Source of the DNA: Calditrichia bacterium
GTDB lineage: Bacteria; Calditrichota; Calditrichia; RBG-13-44-9; J075
Assembly: GCA_028284905.1 (NCBI GenBank)
Contig: JANQQU010000085.1
Coordinates: 124,001 to 188,000 of the forward strand
DNA: 64,000 nt
Direction of reading: 5' to 3'
The translations under genes and the position numbers were made by a program. Under the pieces are notes generated by a model. That model saw only the letters and a program-made list of their open reading frames with translations, was not told the DNA's origin and did not search any database. Numbering within the stretch: the stretch's first letter is position 1; each line of letters begins with the position of its first letter. Below are positions 52,015-61,454 of this stretch, in pieces.

Positions 52015-52809
52015 ATGCAGTTTCTGAAAGATAAAGTTGCAGTCGTCACCGGGGCGAGCCAGGGCGTTGGCAGCACCGCTGCCGCATTAATGGCTGCGAG
52101 AGGTGCCGCTGTCGTTCTAAATGCCCGGCGGGGAGATATGCTGCAGTCTGTCGCCGCAAATATCCGGCAAGCGGGCGGAGAGGCGACCGCTATTGCCGGC
52201 GACGTGAGTGATCCGGCCCAGGTGAAATTGTTAGTAAAAGAAACCATTGCCAAATATGGGAAAGTCGATATTCTGGTCAACAATGCCGCCGTTATCCGGC
52301 CATTCGGCAAGGTTTGGGAAGCGGATCCCGAGGCCTGGCTACAGCTGCTCAAGATCAACGTATACGGGCCATTTCTCTGCACCCGCGAGGTGTTGCCGGG
52401 AATGCTCGGCCGCAATTGGGGGAGAATTATTAATATCTCCTCTGGCGTTGCCGACTATAACTTGACCGGCACCAGTGCATACAACAGCAGTAAGGCGGCA
52501 CTCGAGCGCTTTAGCGGCACCCTCGCTGAGGAAGTGAAAGATAGTGGCGTCGTCGTTACCGCATTACGTCCGGGCAAAGTGGATACCGGCATGCAGATTG
52601 AAATTCGCCAAACATCCGACAGCGAATTCCCCCGGGCGGAAGAATGGCGGGAAGTGCATCGGAAAGGAAAATTGCTCGATCCGAAAGTGCCCGGCAGTGT
52701 AATTTGCTGGCTGGCTGGTGAGTTTGGCGCAAGCTTGAATGGAGAAACATTATCCGTAAAGGACAGCGATTTTATGACCCAGGTTGCCCGGGATTTGGCA
52801 ATAGACTGA
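52015..52809 (+). CDS. SDR-family NAD(P)-dependent oxidoreductase
   Basis: A 264-residue classical short-chain dehydrogenase. ATG 52015 follows GGGAG by ~11 bp and starts right before the family N-terminus 'FLKDKVAVVTGASQGVGSTA'. It has 'DILVNNAAVIRPFGKVW' around residue 83, the catalytic Ser in 'IINISSGVADYNLTGTSAYN', and Tyr-x3-Lys in 'AYNSSKAALERFSGTLAEEV'. The substrate is unknown. The rhodanese gene follows after 31 bp. Confidence 0.9.
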   Translation: MQFLKDKVAVVTGASQGVGSTAAALMAARGAAVVLNARRGDMLQSVAANIRQAGGEATAIAGDVSDPAQVKLLVKETIAKYGKVDILVNNAAVIRPFGKVWEADPEAWLQLLKINVYGPFLCTREVLPGMLGRNWGRIINISSGVADYNLTGTSAYNSSKAALERFSGTLAEEVKDSGVVVTALRPGKVDTGMQIEIRQTSDSEFPRAEEWREVHRKGKLLDPKVPGSVICWLAGEFGASLNGETLSVKDSDFMTQVARDLAID

Positions 52810-52840
52810 TATTCCAGAATCTAGCCATAAAGAGGAAAAT

Positions 52841-53692
52841 ATGTACACTACATTTATTTCAGCCGCAGAATTAGCAACCCATATTAATGATGATAACTGG
52901 CGAATCGTGGATTGCCGTTTTGCACTAAAAGATACTGAAAAAGGCCGCAATGCGCATCGGGTAAGCCATATTCCCAATGCTGTATATGCCCATCTCAATG
53001 ATGACTTGTCCGGAGAAATTGTTGCCGGTAAAACCGGACGTCATCCGTTGCCGGATCCGGAAAAACTTGCGGAAACATTTTCCCACTGGGGAATTGATCG
53101 CGAAACGCAGGTTGTTGCGTATGATGATATGGGGGGAGCAATCGCCTCTCGTTTATGGTGGATGTTGCGCTGGATGGGGCACACCGCTGTCGCTGTGCTG
53201 GAGCGTGGCTGGCAGGGCTGGCTGGCGGAAAATCACCCGGTGTCCAGCGATATATTTACCCCACAGCCCCGGAAGTTTTTAGCAGCGCAAAGAGATGAAA
53301 TGCTCGTCGATATCAAAACTGTCACGGAAATTTATAGCGATCCGCAATATATTTTGCTGGATGCCCGTGCCTCCGCCCGCTATTCCGGAGAAGTGGAACC
53401 GATTGATCCCGTCGCCGGACATATTCCCAATGCCTTAAATATACCATTCAAAGAGAATATGAATGAGGATCAAACCGTTAAACCCCGGGAAGATTTATAC
53501 CGGCAATTCCGCGAAACGTTGGGCAGTAAACAACCCTCGGAAAATGTTGTTTGCTATTGTGGATCCGGGGTAACCGGTTGTTTTAACGTGCTGGCGATGA
53601 ATCATGCCGGCCTGGGAATGGCAAAATTATACGTCGGCTCCTGGAGCGAATGGATTGTTGATGACAGCCGTCCCAACGGACTGGATGAATAA
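52841..53692 (+). CDS. Tandem-rhodanese sulfurtransferase (thiosulfate/3-mercaptopyruvate type)
   Basis: A 283-residue two-domain rhodanese. The N-terminal domain lacks a catalytic Cys ('VVAYDDMGGAIASRLWWMLR'), as is normal; the C-terminal domain has the active loop 'CYCGSGVTGCFN' with Cys 240. Landmarks: 'WRIVDCRFALKDTEKGRNAH', 'IPNAVYAHLNDDLSG', 'LLDARASARYSGEVEPIDPV' and 'AGHIPNALNIPFKEN'. The CGSGVT loop is closer to the mercaptopyruvate sulfurtransferase form than to CRKGVT thiosulfate enzymes. It moves sulfane sulfur in the cytoplasm. Confidence 0.93.
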   Translation: MYTTFISAAELATHINDDNWRIVDCRFALKDTEKGRNAHRVSHIPNAVYAHLNDDLSGEIVAGKTGRHPLPDPEKLAETFSHWGIDRETQVVAYDDMGGAIASRLWWMLRWMGHTAVAVLERGWQGWLAENHPVSSDIFTPQPRKFLAAQRDEMLVDIKTVTEIYSDPQYILLDARASARYSGEVEPIDPVAGHIPNALNIPFKENMNEDQTVKPREDLYRQFRETLGSKQPSENVVCYCGSGVTGCFNVLAMNHAGLGMAKLYVGSWSEWIVDDSRPNGLDE

Positions 53693-53878
53693 CCATTCTA
53701 CGGATTTTGACCTACGGCACGGTATTCAAATCAAAAAACACTTCTTTATGAGGGCATAAGCATCAGTTCACTTTGTTGGCAGGGCGATGCCGGTTCGTTA
53801 ATGTTTATGCCGATATCCTCGAATTTGAAAGTAATTGAGAATCGACCGGCAACGCCGAATGGATGGCGATAATAATCT

Positions 53879-56461
53879 ATGAAGAGCAGACAACTACTCC
53901 CTTTTGCATTTATCCTTTTTACGCTGCTGTTCCTCTCCTGTAAAATTTTACAGCCGTTTAAAAAGCAACCGGCCGGTCCTCCACCGGAGGCCGCCATTAT
54001 TGCCGAAATTGAAGAGCGGTTAAGTGATGCCGCTATCCAACTCCTGGCAACCGATGCCGATATTACCCCTCGTAAGTATGCCGATCGCAAAAAGATTTTT
54101 GAAGCTGTATTGGATGAATACATGCAATTGACCGGTTTTCGGAAGCAGATCACGCTAAAAACCCGGGTCGATGGCCGCACAATTTATCTGCCGCTGAAAA
54201 TTGTGGAAGTAACACCGCGGGCAACGGAGATTCTTGCAGATACGGTCACGACGATTGGCGTTCTGCAGGACGAAAAATTTAGCGGTGAAATTATTGATAT
54301 GGCCTGGAGTGCGGAACGGAAAAGCGCTCCTTTTCAATTGCAATTACTTTTCGCAGATTCCCTAAGAATTATTCAATGGCCGCAGGATTCCGCTAAGGCA
54401 TTCACTTATCCTTTTTCCCCGGATGATTTAAAAAGTGTTTCTCCAACCATTCCCCTGGGAACGATTACATCGATAGAAAATAACACCAAGTCTTCCAATA
54501 ATATCCTTCTTTCAGGCAGTGCACTCACAAAACCGCAAATCTTCAGTGTTTCGGAAGGAAAATTTTTAGAGCCGGATTCAACGATGGATACAACCTGGGT
54601 GTATGCTACGGCGAACCGCTTTGTTTCCCAAAAGGGTAAGGATAGCAGCGGCTTTTTTGTGCAGCGGGAATTGGCAGATGGACAGCATAAAGTAGCGCTC
54701 AACAAAGAAGGTTATTTACAGCTGTATGAGAACAATAACCGACTGCCAATCTGGCAATCGGATTACCCAATCGGAAGCCGCTTGTTTTTGCTGGATGAAA
54801 AAACAATCGCAGTGTGTGCCGACAATCAGCGCTTTTTTTCTGCGTTTTACCAAGAGGAAAAGTCTTTGAAATATATCGGCAGATCTCCTCGTTTTGAGGG
54901 GCCTGTTCGTGGAGTTCTCCTTGCCCGATTTAGTGAAAAAAGGAAAAGTTACCTGGTAGCAGTTCTCAATCATAACAGGGCCGGAGTTCCTATTAGTCGC
55001 TTAAGGGAAGTGGATGATGATAAATTCCGCTGGGATACCACAGATCTTCCGGATAGCGCCTATTTCCCTCAGGAAAGAAAATCGTTAACACTGGTCCGGG
55101 AAGGAAACCGGCAAATTTCACTGGCCTCTTATTACAGCATTCCCCCTGCAGTTCGCTACAATGTTTTTGAAACTCCGATCCGCTTGAATCGCGCTGGCGA
55201 ACCGGACAAATTATTGCTGGAATCTGCTACGTCTGCTGACTCTAATCAAAGTTGGACGCTGGTATTCCGGAAAAATCTCCGTTTTTCTGATGGTAGTCCA
55301 TTGACGTCTACCAGTGTTATCCGTAGCTGGCTGATTAACTGGCGTTCGGATAAGCGCCATGCCCCTTCAACAGCCTGGCTTTGGGAAGATATTGAAGGCG
55401 CCCGTGCCTACAATGCTCAGGCGGCAGGTAGTGTCAGCGGCCTTTCCATTGTGGATTCGCAGACTGTTCATATTCAGCTAACCGCGCCACGCCCGGATTT
55501 TCTCCGCCACCTGGCACAGCCGGCATTCCGGATCGTTAAGCGCGGGGATAAAAGCGCTATCGGCAGTGGCCCTTACCGGATCACCCGAATTCGCAATGGA
55601 CAAAATACTTCCATGGTAGTGTGCGAACGCAATCCATTATATCACCTTGGCCAACCAATGATTCAATCGTTGCAATTCGTTTATCGCGGCGAGAAATTGC
55701 CAGAGGTCAGTTTACGTGGTGGAGAGACCGGCGTCATTGTTCAACAACGAATGAATGTTGATTATTTTCGTCAAATAGATGACACGCGTATGATTTCTTT
55801 CCCGAAGAAAGCCACATATTTTTTGGCGATGAATCCATATAAAACGACATCCACAGCCAGTATGAATTTGCGGAAAAGTATCGGGACGTCAGTTTTGCGC
55901 AAAGAAATTCTTGCCGGGATTATTACCGGCGGGGAGAGCTGGGTGACGAATCATTTCTTCTCAGCGCCGTATGAGCCTATTGCCGAGCCTGCTGTGAAAA
56001 TTCGGGATTTTCCGCAAGAGCCGCTGCGGATTATCTATCGCTCCGGAGATATGGTCGCCAGCCAGATTGCCGGACGACTATCGGCCCGTCTTGCACAAAC
56101 TGGTCTGGCTGCGAAATTACCGCTTGCCCTGGCGGAAAATGAATTTCAGACTGCGATAACCAGTGCGAACTACGATATTCTCATTGATCATTGCCAAACG
56201 CAGTTCTTTTCGCCTGCTTATGATCTCCTGCAACTCTTGCAGCGGGGCTACGCAGTGCCGGGAATGATCCAAGATACACTGATGGCAGATCTTAGCGGAG
56301 GGCTGGACAATAGCTATCAGGCTGAGAGAACCTTGATTGATCAGGCGATTTTGTATCCATTAGTCACTGTGAAAACGTTTGCCGTATTGCCGGAAACTGC
56401 CCGGGGAATTAGGCTGCATGGGACAGAAACTCTGGATTGCGCCCGGGCATGGTTGAAATAG
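53879..56461 (+). CDS. Lipoprotein with family 5 extracellular solute-binding domain and long N-terminal extension
   Basis: An 860-residue lipoprotein: signal 'LPFAFILFTLLFLSCKI' (Cys ~21). Residues ~25-420 match nothing recognised and look beta-rich, possibly a propeller. From ~425 the SBP_bac_5 (DppA/OppA) fold begins: 'FETPIRLNRAGEPDKLLLES', 'WTLVFRKNLRFSDGSPLTS', 'GSGPYRITRIRNGQNTSM', 'YFLAMNPYKTTSTASMNLRK'. Classical members have ~500-550 residues in all and work with an ABC permease; none is nearby. The next gene is a sensor kinase, so a sensory role is possible. The 186 bp upstream show no gene. Confidence 0.8.
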   Translation: MKSRQLLPFAFILFTLLFLSCKILQPFKKQPAGPPPEAAIIAEIEERLSDAAIQLLATDADITPRKYADRKKIFEAVLDEYMQLTGFRKQITLKTRVDGRTIYLPLKIVEVTPRATEILADTVTTIGVLQDEKFSGEIIDMAWSAERKSAPFQLQLLFADSLRIIQWPQDSAKAFTYPFSPDDLKSVSPTIPLGTITSIENNTKSSNNILLSGSALTKPQIFSVSEGKFLEPDSTMDTTWVYATANRFVSQKGKDSSGFFVQRELADGQHKVALNKEGYLQLYENNNRLPIWQSDYPIGSRLFLLDEKTIAVCADNQRFFSAFYQEEKSLKYIGRSPRFEGPVRGVLLARFSEKRKSYLVAVLNHNRAGVPISRLREVDDDKFRWDTTDLPDSAYFPQERKSLTLVREGNRQISLASYYSIPPAVRYNVFETPIRLNRAGEPDKLLLESATSADSNQSWTLVFRKNLRFSDGSPLTSTSVIRSWLINWRSDKRHAPSTAWLWEDIEGARAYNAQAAGSVSGLSIVDSQTVHIQLTAPRPDFLRHLAQPAFRIVKRGDKSAIGSGPYRITRIRNGQNTSMVVCERNPLYHLGQPMIQSLQFVYRGEKLPEVSLRGGETGVIVQQRMNVDYFRQIDDTRMISFPKKATYFLAMNPYKTTSTASMNLRKSIGTSVLRKEILAGIITGGESWVTNHFFSAPYEPIAEPAVKIRDFPQEPLRIIYRSGDMVASQIAGRLSARLAQTGLAAKLPLALAENEFQTAITSANYDILIDHCQTQFFSPAYDLLQLLQRGYAVPGMIQDTLMADLSGGLDNSYQAERTLIDQAILYPLVTVKTFAVLPETARGIRLHGTETLDCARAWLK

Positions 56462-56527
56462 CTCGATATAACAATAACAAATGATCTTTTCAAACGCTGC
56501 TTTTAAAGAAAAGGATAATAGCTGAGT

Positions 56528-58276
56528 ATGGCATTTTTGTCCAAACCATCTTTTTCGCTAAAAATAGGCATCACTTTTGTTGTCCTGTTTGGTTTTATAA
56601 TGGCAGCAGTTGTTATCACCATTAGCAACGAAGTGGAAAGAAAATACACACGTCAATATGAAGAAACCGTTTCTGCTACCTTAACTGCCACCCGGGAAGA
56701 GATCGCTGCCCGTCATAATCATATGCGCGGTCAATTGAAAGGGTTGGCGGAAATTGCCAGCAGGGAAAACGCATTTCAACTAATGGCGAGCGGGGCGTTT
56801 AAATACTATCAAACCCCGGTTGTCGATTTTGCGATGTCCCATCAACCAACCATGGGGCTGGATGCACTAACCATTGCGGATTGGAATGGTATGATCCTTA
56901 GCGCCGCCCATTACCGGATGGACTTTGAACGGCAATTTGGGGCGGAGATCGCTCGCCTGGAGGAATACTCGGAAAACAGTGTTATCATGAGCTTCCTGCG
57001 CCAAACCGGACCGTTTCCCTGCTTCGCAGCGCTGGAAAAAATCCGGATCCAGGGGAAGACGTTATATGTACTCGGTGGTTTGGAAATTACCCCGAAAATG
57101 GTTCAGTTATTTCGGGGAGATGCTAATAACGCGGTTGTTTTGGCATTGCCGAATGAAACGATTGCCGGCTCGGATAGCATCGATCTACCGGATATCAAGC
57201 ACATTAATTTTTCGAAAAAGCTGGCTAGTGGTATCGCTATTGGTGTCGAAGAAAATTACTCTATCGGGAAAATCACCCTGCCATATGTTATGGCGGACTC
57301 TACAGATCTGGCGACGCTATATCTTTTTCATCCCCGGGACGAGTTAAACCAACTTCTCGACCAGTTGGCCAATTTGCTGATGATTATTGGAATTTCCGGA
57401 GCGCTGCTCATATTGATTCTCACCCCTGTTCTTGTTAAAATCTTACTTGCGCCCCTGGAAGACCTTGCAGAGGAAGCAGACAAACTAACCCTGGATAACC
57501 TCGATGTTAATTTTAAAAGCGGCGCCAAAGATGAAACCGGGGTGTTGGCAGATGCGTTGAACCGAATGGTTGCCGGCCTGCTGCGTAGCCGGCGGAAATT
57601 GGCCGCAGCAGAAAAAAAAGCCGCTTTAGGAGAACTGGCGAGGCAAGTGAATCATGATGTTAAGAATGGCTTTTTGCCGATCAAAAACGTGATGCAGCAC
57701 TGGGAAGAAGTGGCTGATAATGAACCGGAAAACTTACGGGAAGTTTTTGATGACCGGAAATCCGTGGTGAAAAACAGTCTGCAGTATATGGAAAAGCTAA
57801 CCCGCAATTACCTGCGTCTGCAGCCGAAATATGATCCGGAGCGTATTGAAATAAACCAGTTGATTGCCGGCGTCGCGGACAGTTTTCAGGAAATTCCCGA
57901 AAAGAAAATTTCTCTGGAGACAGCCCTGAGCGATAATCCATTGGTATATGCGGACCGGGTGCAGCTACAACGGGCTTTCGAAAATGTGCTGAAAAACAGC
58001 ATTGAGGCGATCGAAACGGATGGCTTTATTCGCATTTCCACAGATACGCAAAATGGCAGCGTTGTTATTCGCTGGGAAGATAATGGCGTCGGTATTCCAC
58101 CCGAAATCCGCGAGCAGCTGTTCACCACGCAAATTACCACAAAGCCGGATGGAACTGGTATCGGTCTGGCGAATGTCAAGCGTATTGTCGAGGAAGCTGC
58201 CGGACAATTGAATATTGACAGTGAACTGGGCAAGGGTACCCGGGTGAATATATCATTACCATTGCATAATCGGTAA
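56528..58276 (+). CDS. Membrane sensor histidine kinase (NtrB/AtoS-like)
   Basis: A 582-residue kinase with membrane helices at ~10-32 and ~282-305 around a ~250-residue extracytoplasmic sensor domain, a HAMP domain at ~305-360 ('PLEDLAEEADKLTLDNLDVN'), and the kinase core: phosphorylated His ~376 in 'RQVNHDVKNGFLPIKNVM', N box 'FENVLKNSIEAIETDGFIRI', G1 'WEDNGVGIPPEI' and G2 'GTGIGLANVKRIVEEA'. The H box in this form is that of kinases feeding NtrC-type regulators, and such a regulator follows after 13 bp. The signal is unknown; it may be linked to the solute-binding lipoprotein upstream. Confidence 0.93.
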   Translation: MAFLSKPSFSLKIGITFVVLFGFIMAAVVITISNEVERKYTRQYEETVSATLTATREEIAARHNHMRGQLKGLAEIASRENAFQLMASGAFKYYQTPVVDFAMSHQPTMGLDALTIADWNGMILSAAHYRMDFERQFGAEIARLEEYSENSVIMSFLRQTGPFPCFAALEKIRIQGKTLYVLGGLEITPKMVQLFRGDANNAVVLALPNETIAGSDSIDLPDIKHINFSKKLASGIAIGVEENYSIGKITLPYVMADSTDLATLYLFHPRDELNQLLDQLANLLMIIGISGALLILILTPVLVKILLAPLEDLAEEADKLTLDNLDVNFKSGAKDETGVLADALNRMVAGLLRSRRKLAAAEKKAALGELARQVNHDVKNGFLPIKNVMQHWEEVADNEPENLREVFDDRKSVVKNSLQYMEKLTRNYLRLQPKYDPERIEINQLIAGVADSFQEIPEKKISLETALSDNPLVYADRVQLQRAFENVLKNSIEAIETDGFIRISTDTQNGSVVIRWEDNGVGIPPEIREQLFTTQITTKPDGTGIGLANVKRIVEEAAGQLNIDSELGKGTRVNISLPLHNR

Positions 58277-58289
58277 ACAGGAGCAAAAA

Positions 58290-59645
58290 ATGGGGACAGT
58301 TTTAATCGTCGATGATACCGAGCCGTTACGCGAGCAATATGCATACGATCTCAAGCGAAAGGGTGGCTTTGAAGTACTAACTGCTGCCAATGGGGAAGAA
58401 GCATTTTCGATACTTGCCGAAAATGACATCGATGTTGTAATCCTCGATTTGGAAATGCCGGTGATGAGCGGGCTGGAGATGCTCGAAAAAATGTATCGGG
58501 AAGGGCCGGAGGAAATTCCGGTCATCGTTTATACTGCCACCGGTAATTTTCAGAAATGTGTGCGGGCTACTCAACTGGGCGCTTATAACTTCTTCTCCAA
58601 AGATGAGGTGAATATGGACCAGTTGGTGCGTAGCATCGAAAATGCCCTGGACCACCGGCGCTTACGTCTGGAGAATATGGCGCTAAGGGATGATTCTACT
58701 TTGGTGGGCAAGAGCGAAGCGATGCGGGAATTACAGACCCATATCGAAAAGGTCGCAAAGGTGCCCAGTAACGTGGTCATTCTTGGCGAGAGCGGCACTG
58801 GCAAGGAGCTGGTTGCGAAAGAAATTCATCGCCTTAGCGAACGGGCAAAGCACCCCTTTGTAGCGCTGAATTGCGCTGCGTTGCCGGAAAATCTGGTGGA
58901 AAGTGAGTTGTTTGGCTTCGAGAAAGGGGCCTTCTCCGGTGCAGTGCGTACCACCCGCGGGAAGTTCGAGATTGCCAAGGGCGGCACCCTTTTTCTCGAT
59001 GAAATTGGTGATATGCCGCTGGCGATTCAGGCCAAACTACTTCGCGTCTTGCAGGAAAATGAAATATCCCGGCTGGGCAGCGAAGGCCGGCTGATTAAAG
59101 TGGATACCCGGGTAATCGCGGCAACCCATCAGGATCTTGACAAAGCGGTGTCGGAAGGACGATTCCGCCAGGACCTTTTTTACCGGATCTGCACCCATGT
59201 TATCAACGTGCCGCCGCTGCGGGAAAGATTGAATGATATCCGGCCGCTGGCGGAATATTTCGTTGAACAAACTTGCCGGCGCTTCGGTATTGCTCCAAAA
59301 GTTGTTCTGGAGGAAACAGTTAGCGCATTACAAAATTACCAATGGGAAAAGAATAATATTCGTGAACTCCAAAATATCGTCGAGCGGATGATTATTCAGT
59401 GCGATGGCGATCGCTTGATGCCGGCCCATTTGCCCCGGGATATTTTTCCCCAGGAAGCTGAGATCGTTGTGGACCCCGGAAAGAACTTTCAGGAATTAAA
59501 ACAGGATGCCGAACGGCAAATTCTGCTTCGCTATCTGACGGCAAATGACTGGCATATTACCAACACCGCCCATGCGCTTGGGATTGCCAATCACTCAAAC
59601 TTATTGAAAATGATGCGTCGGTTGGGGATTCGCCGTAACGAATAG
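58290..59645 (+). CDS. NtrC-family sigma-54 response regulator
   Basis: A 451-residue response regulator. The receiver (~1-120) is complete: 'VLIVDDTEPLREQYAYDLKR', phospho-acceptor Asp 53 in 'VVILDLEMP', and Lys in 'FFSKDEV'. The AAA+ domain has Walker A 'GESGTGKE', sigma-54 loop 'GAFSGA' at 213-218 (Ser replaces the usual Thr), and Walker B 'GTLFLDEIGDM'. The C-terminus has a Fis-like helix-turn-helix ('NTAHALGIANHSNLLKMMRR'). AGGAG precedes the ATG. It should be phosphorylated by the kinase upstream and activate RpoN promoters; the targets are not visible here. Confidence 0.95.
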   Translation: MGTVLIVDDTEPLREQYAYDLKRKGGFEVLTAANGEEAFSILAENDIDVVILDLEMPVMSGLEMLEKMYREGPEEIPVIVYTATGNFQKCVRATQLGAYNFFSKDEVNMDQLVRSIENALDHRRLRLENMALRDDSTLVGKSEAMRELQTHIEKVAKVPSNVVILGESGTGKELVAKEIHRLSERAKHPFVALNCAALPENLVESELFGFEKGAFSGAVRTTRGKFEIAKGGTLFLDEIGDMPLAIQAKLLRVLQENEISRLGSEGRLIKVDTRVIAATHQDLDKAVSEGRFRQDLFYRICTHVINVPPLRERLNDIRPLAEYFVEQTCRRFGIAPKVVLEETVSALQNYQWEKNNIRELQNIVERMIIQCDGDRLMPAHLPRDIFPQEAEIVVDPGKNFQELKQDAERQILLRYLTANDWHITNTAHALGIANHSNLLKMMRRLGIRRNE

Positions 59646-59906
59646 TGCGGGTCAGCCATCGGATAATATGGTGGCATAACTCTTTAAATTGACTTATATT
59701 TATCGAAATGTTTACCACGTTGCCGGGATTTTGCATGAAAAACGACCGCCGGCAAATCGATCTGTATACACATTAAGATCTCGAAGATTAAAAATTATCT
59801 TTCAGACCGTCTGTTTAGTCCGGCGCTGAAACGGTTTGAAAAATATTTGTATTTTCCGTAAAAGTCTGCTTTTACTCACATTCGAAAACCCTTAAAGGCT
59901 TACATT

Positions 59907-61454
59907 ATGGGCAATAATAGAAGTCTGACAAATAATGGTCTGGAAGATATGGCGCTGGTCGCATTTATTGGAGAAACGTCCTCGGAATTAGCCGGACGAA
60001 TCGGGGAGAGTCTCAAAGCCGCAGGCATGAAAATTCATGTTTTCAGCAGCATGGACGATTTAGTCGAAAATACAGAGAAAACTCTTCCCGATATATTATT
60101 GCTCAATCCGAAATTAGTCAAAAATGGCGTTGCCGCCAAAGTCCTTTACCCGAAAACCCCCACAATGATTTACAGCTCGCAGATGGATGCTGACCAACGG
60201 CTGGATTATTACAGCCAGGGGGTAAAGCGCGTTATCGTTGAACCGGAAGATCTCGCCGAAAGAGTGGCTTCTGCTGCCGGAATGATGATCTATCGCCGGA
60301 ACGATATGCGCATGGCTCGCTTGCAATCGCTGACACATGGCACTGTCAAAGCATTTTCCTTGCAGGAAGTACTGCAAAACGCCTTGTTGGAAGAAAAAAA
60401 CCTTATCCTGAAGATCAAGAATGATGCCTGGGATGCCAAACTTCGCCTTTTTCAGGGACATATCGTAAACGCATTTACTGCGAATCTCAGCAACGAAGCT
60501 GCAGTCCTGAAAACGCTGCAATTATCCAAGGGATCTTTCGTTATTCGTGGATACCAAAAGCTGGAAGAGTTTTCCCCGATGTCGGCTTCTACGCTGGCAA
60601 TTTTGGCGGAAACAAAATTCGAGAAAAAATATACCCGGCATTTTCTGGAACTGCGCTGTAATGGCGTGGACAATCCGGAATTCGAAACTGTTCCAGCCGG
60701 CCTGGAAGGCGCGCTTTCCGACGAGCAAAACAAAATTATGCTCCAGTTGATTGAGCGTTACCGGAATTTCCAGGATATTCTTTTACATAGCCCCTATGCA
60801 ATTTTGAAGTCTTTGCGGGTATTGGATCGTTTATCCGAAATGGGTGCGATTGCCCCGGCAGGCGAACAGCCGGCCCCGCCACGGGAAAGTTTTCGGGAAA
60901 GTTTTAGTGAAAGTGATATCGAGTTTCTGCGTGAGCTTTTTCCGGAAAATGCGAAAGTCGGTAGCCTGGCTGTTCTCGGTGCGCCTACTTCCGGCCGGAG
61001 TGAGCTGATTCGCGCTGTAGCCGGTTTTCAGCAGTCAACGGTTAAAACAGTCAAGTCAGTCGATTTTGCACGGATTCCCATTCGGAAAGATACGATTTTA
61101 ACACTTTTTGGTGTTTCCATCGAAGAGGCTTTTTTGCCGATTCTGGAAAAGATATCCGAAAGCCTGATCGGCTGCCTTTTTCTGATCGACTGTAGTAATC
61201 CCGGAACGTTTGAATTTATTAATTACCTAGCCAGCCGGATTATTCAAATCTATGAAGTGCCCTTTGCAGTTGGCTTGACCAACACCGGCGATGATGTTGA
61301 AGCAGCAATGAAAACTTACCGGCAGCATTTTAAGCTCCCGGGAGATATTCCGGTGATTCCGGTGCAGGCGGATAAATTTTCTGACGCCAAGGCGTTGCTT
61401 TATCAATTGAAACAAGAAGATGATGAATTAGAAGAAGATAGCGAGGAAGTTTAA
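59907..61454 (+). CDS. Pseudo-receiver / PATAN (DUF4388) / pseudo-GTPase protein
   Basis: A 515-residue cytoplasmic protein with three parts. Residues ~14-130 look like a receiver domain in which the phospho-acceptor Asp is replaced ('PDILLLNPKLV'). Residues ~140-330 resemble DUF4388/PATAN ('GTVKAFSLQEVLQNALLEEK', 'LRLFQGHIVNAF', 'SKGSFVIRG'). Residues ~345-505 resemble an MglA/COG2229-type small GTPase, but the P-loop reads 'GAPTSGRSEL' (Lys lost), the G3 region reads 'TLFGVSIEEAF' where relatives have FGTPGQE, and the G4 motif reads 'LTNTGDD' instead of NKxD. It is the first gene of a three-gene overlapping operon. Molecular role unknown; a non-catalytic scaffold is likely. Confidence 0.7.
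   Translation: MGNNRSLTNNGLEDMALVAFIGETSSELAGRIGESLKAAGMKIHVFSSMDDLVENTEKTLPDILLLNPKLVKNGVAAKVLYPKTPTMIYSSQMDADQRLDYYSQGVKRVIVEPEDLAERVASAAGMMIYRRNDMRMARLQSLTHGTVKAFSLQEVLQNALLEEKNLILKIKNDAWDAKLRLFQGHIVNAFTANLSNEAAVLKTLQLSKGSFVIRGYQKLEEFSPMSASTLAILAETKFEKKYTRHFLELRCNGVDNPEFETVPAGLEGALSDEQNKIMLQLIERYRNFQDILLHSPYAILKSLRVLDRLSEMGAIAPAGEQPAPPRESFRESFSESDIEFLRELFPENAKVGSLAVLGAPTSGRSELIRAVAGFQQSTVKTVKSVDFARIPIRKDTILTLFGVSIEEAFLPILEKISESLIGCLFLIDCSNPGTFEFINYLASRIIQIYEVPFAVGLTNTGDDVEAAMKTYRQHFKLPGDIPVIPVQADKFSDAKALLYQLKQEDDELEEDSEEV

Noticed and set aside
53746-54180. 144-codon minus-strand frame over the start of the solute-binding lipoprotein
   Set aside because: It is antisense to a clear signal peptide and lipobox; its composition is that of a shadow frame.
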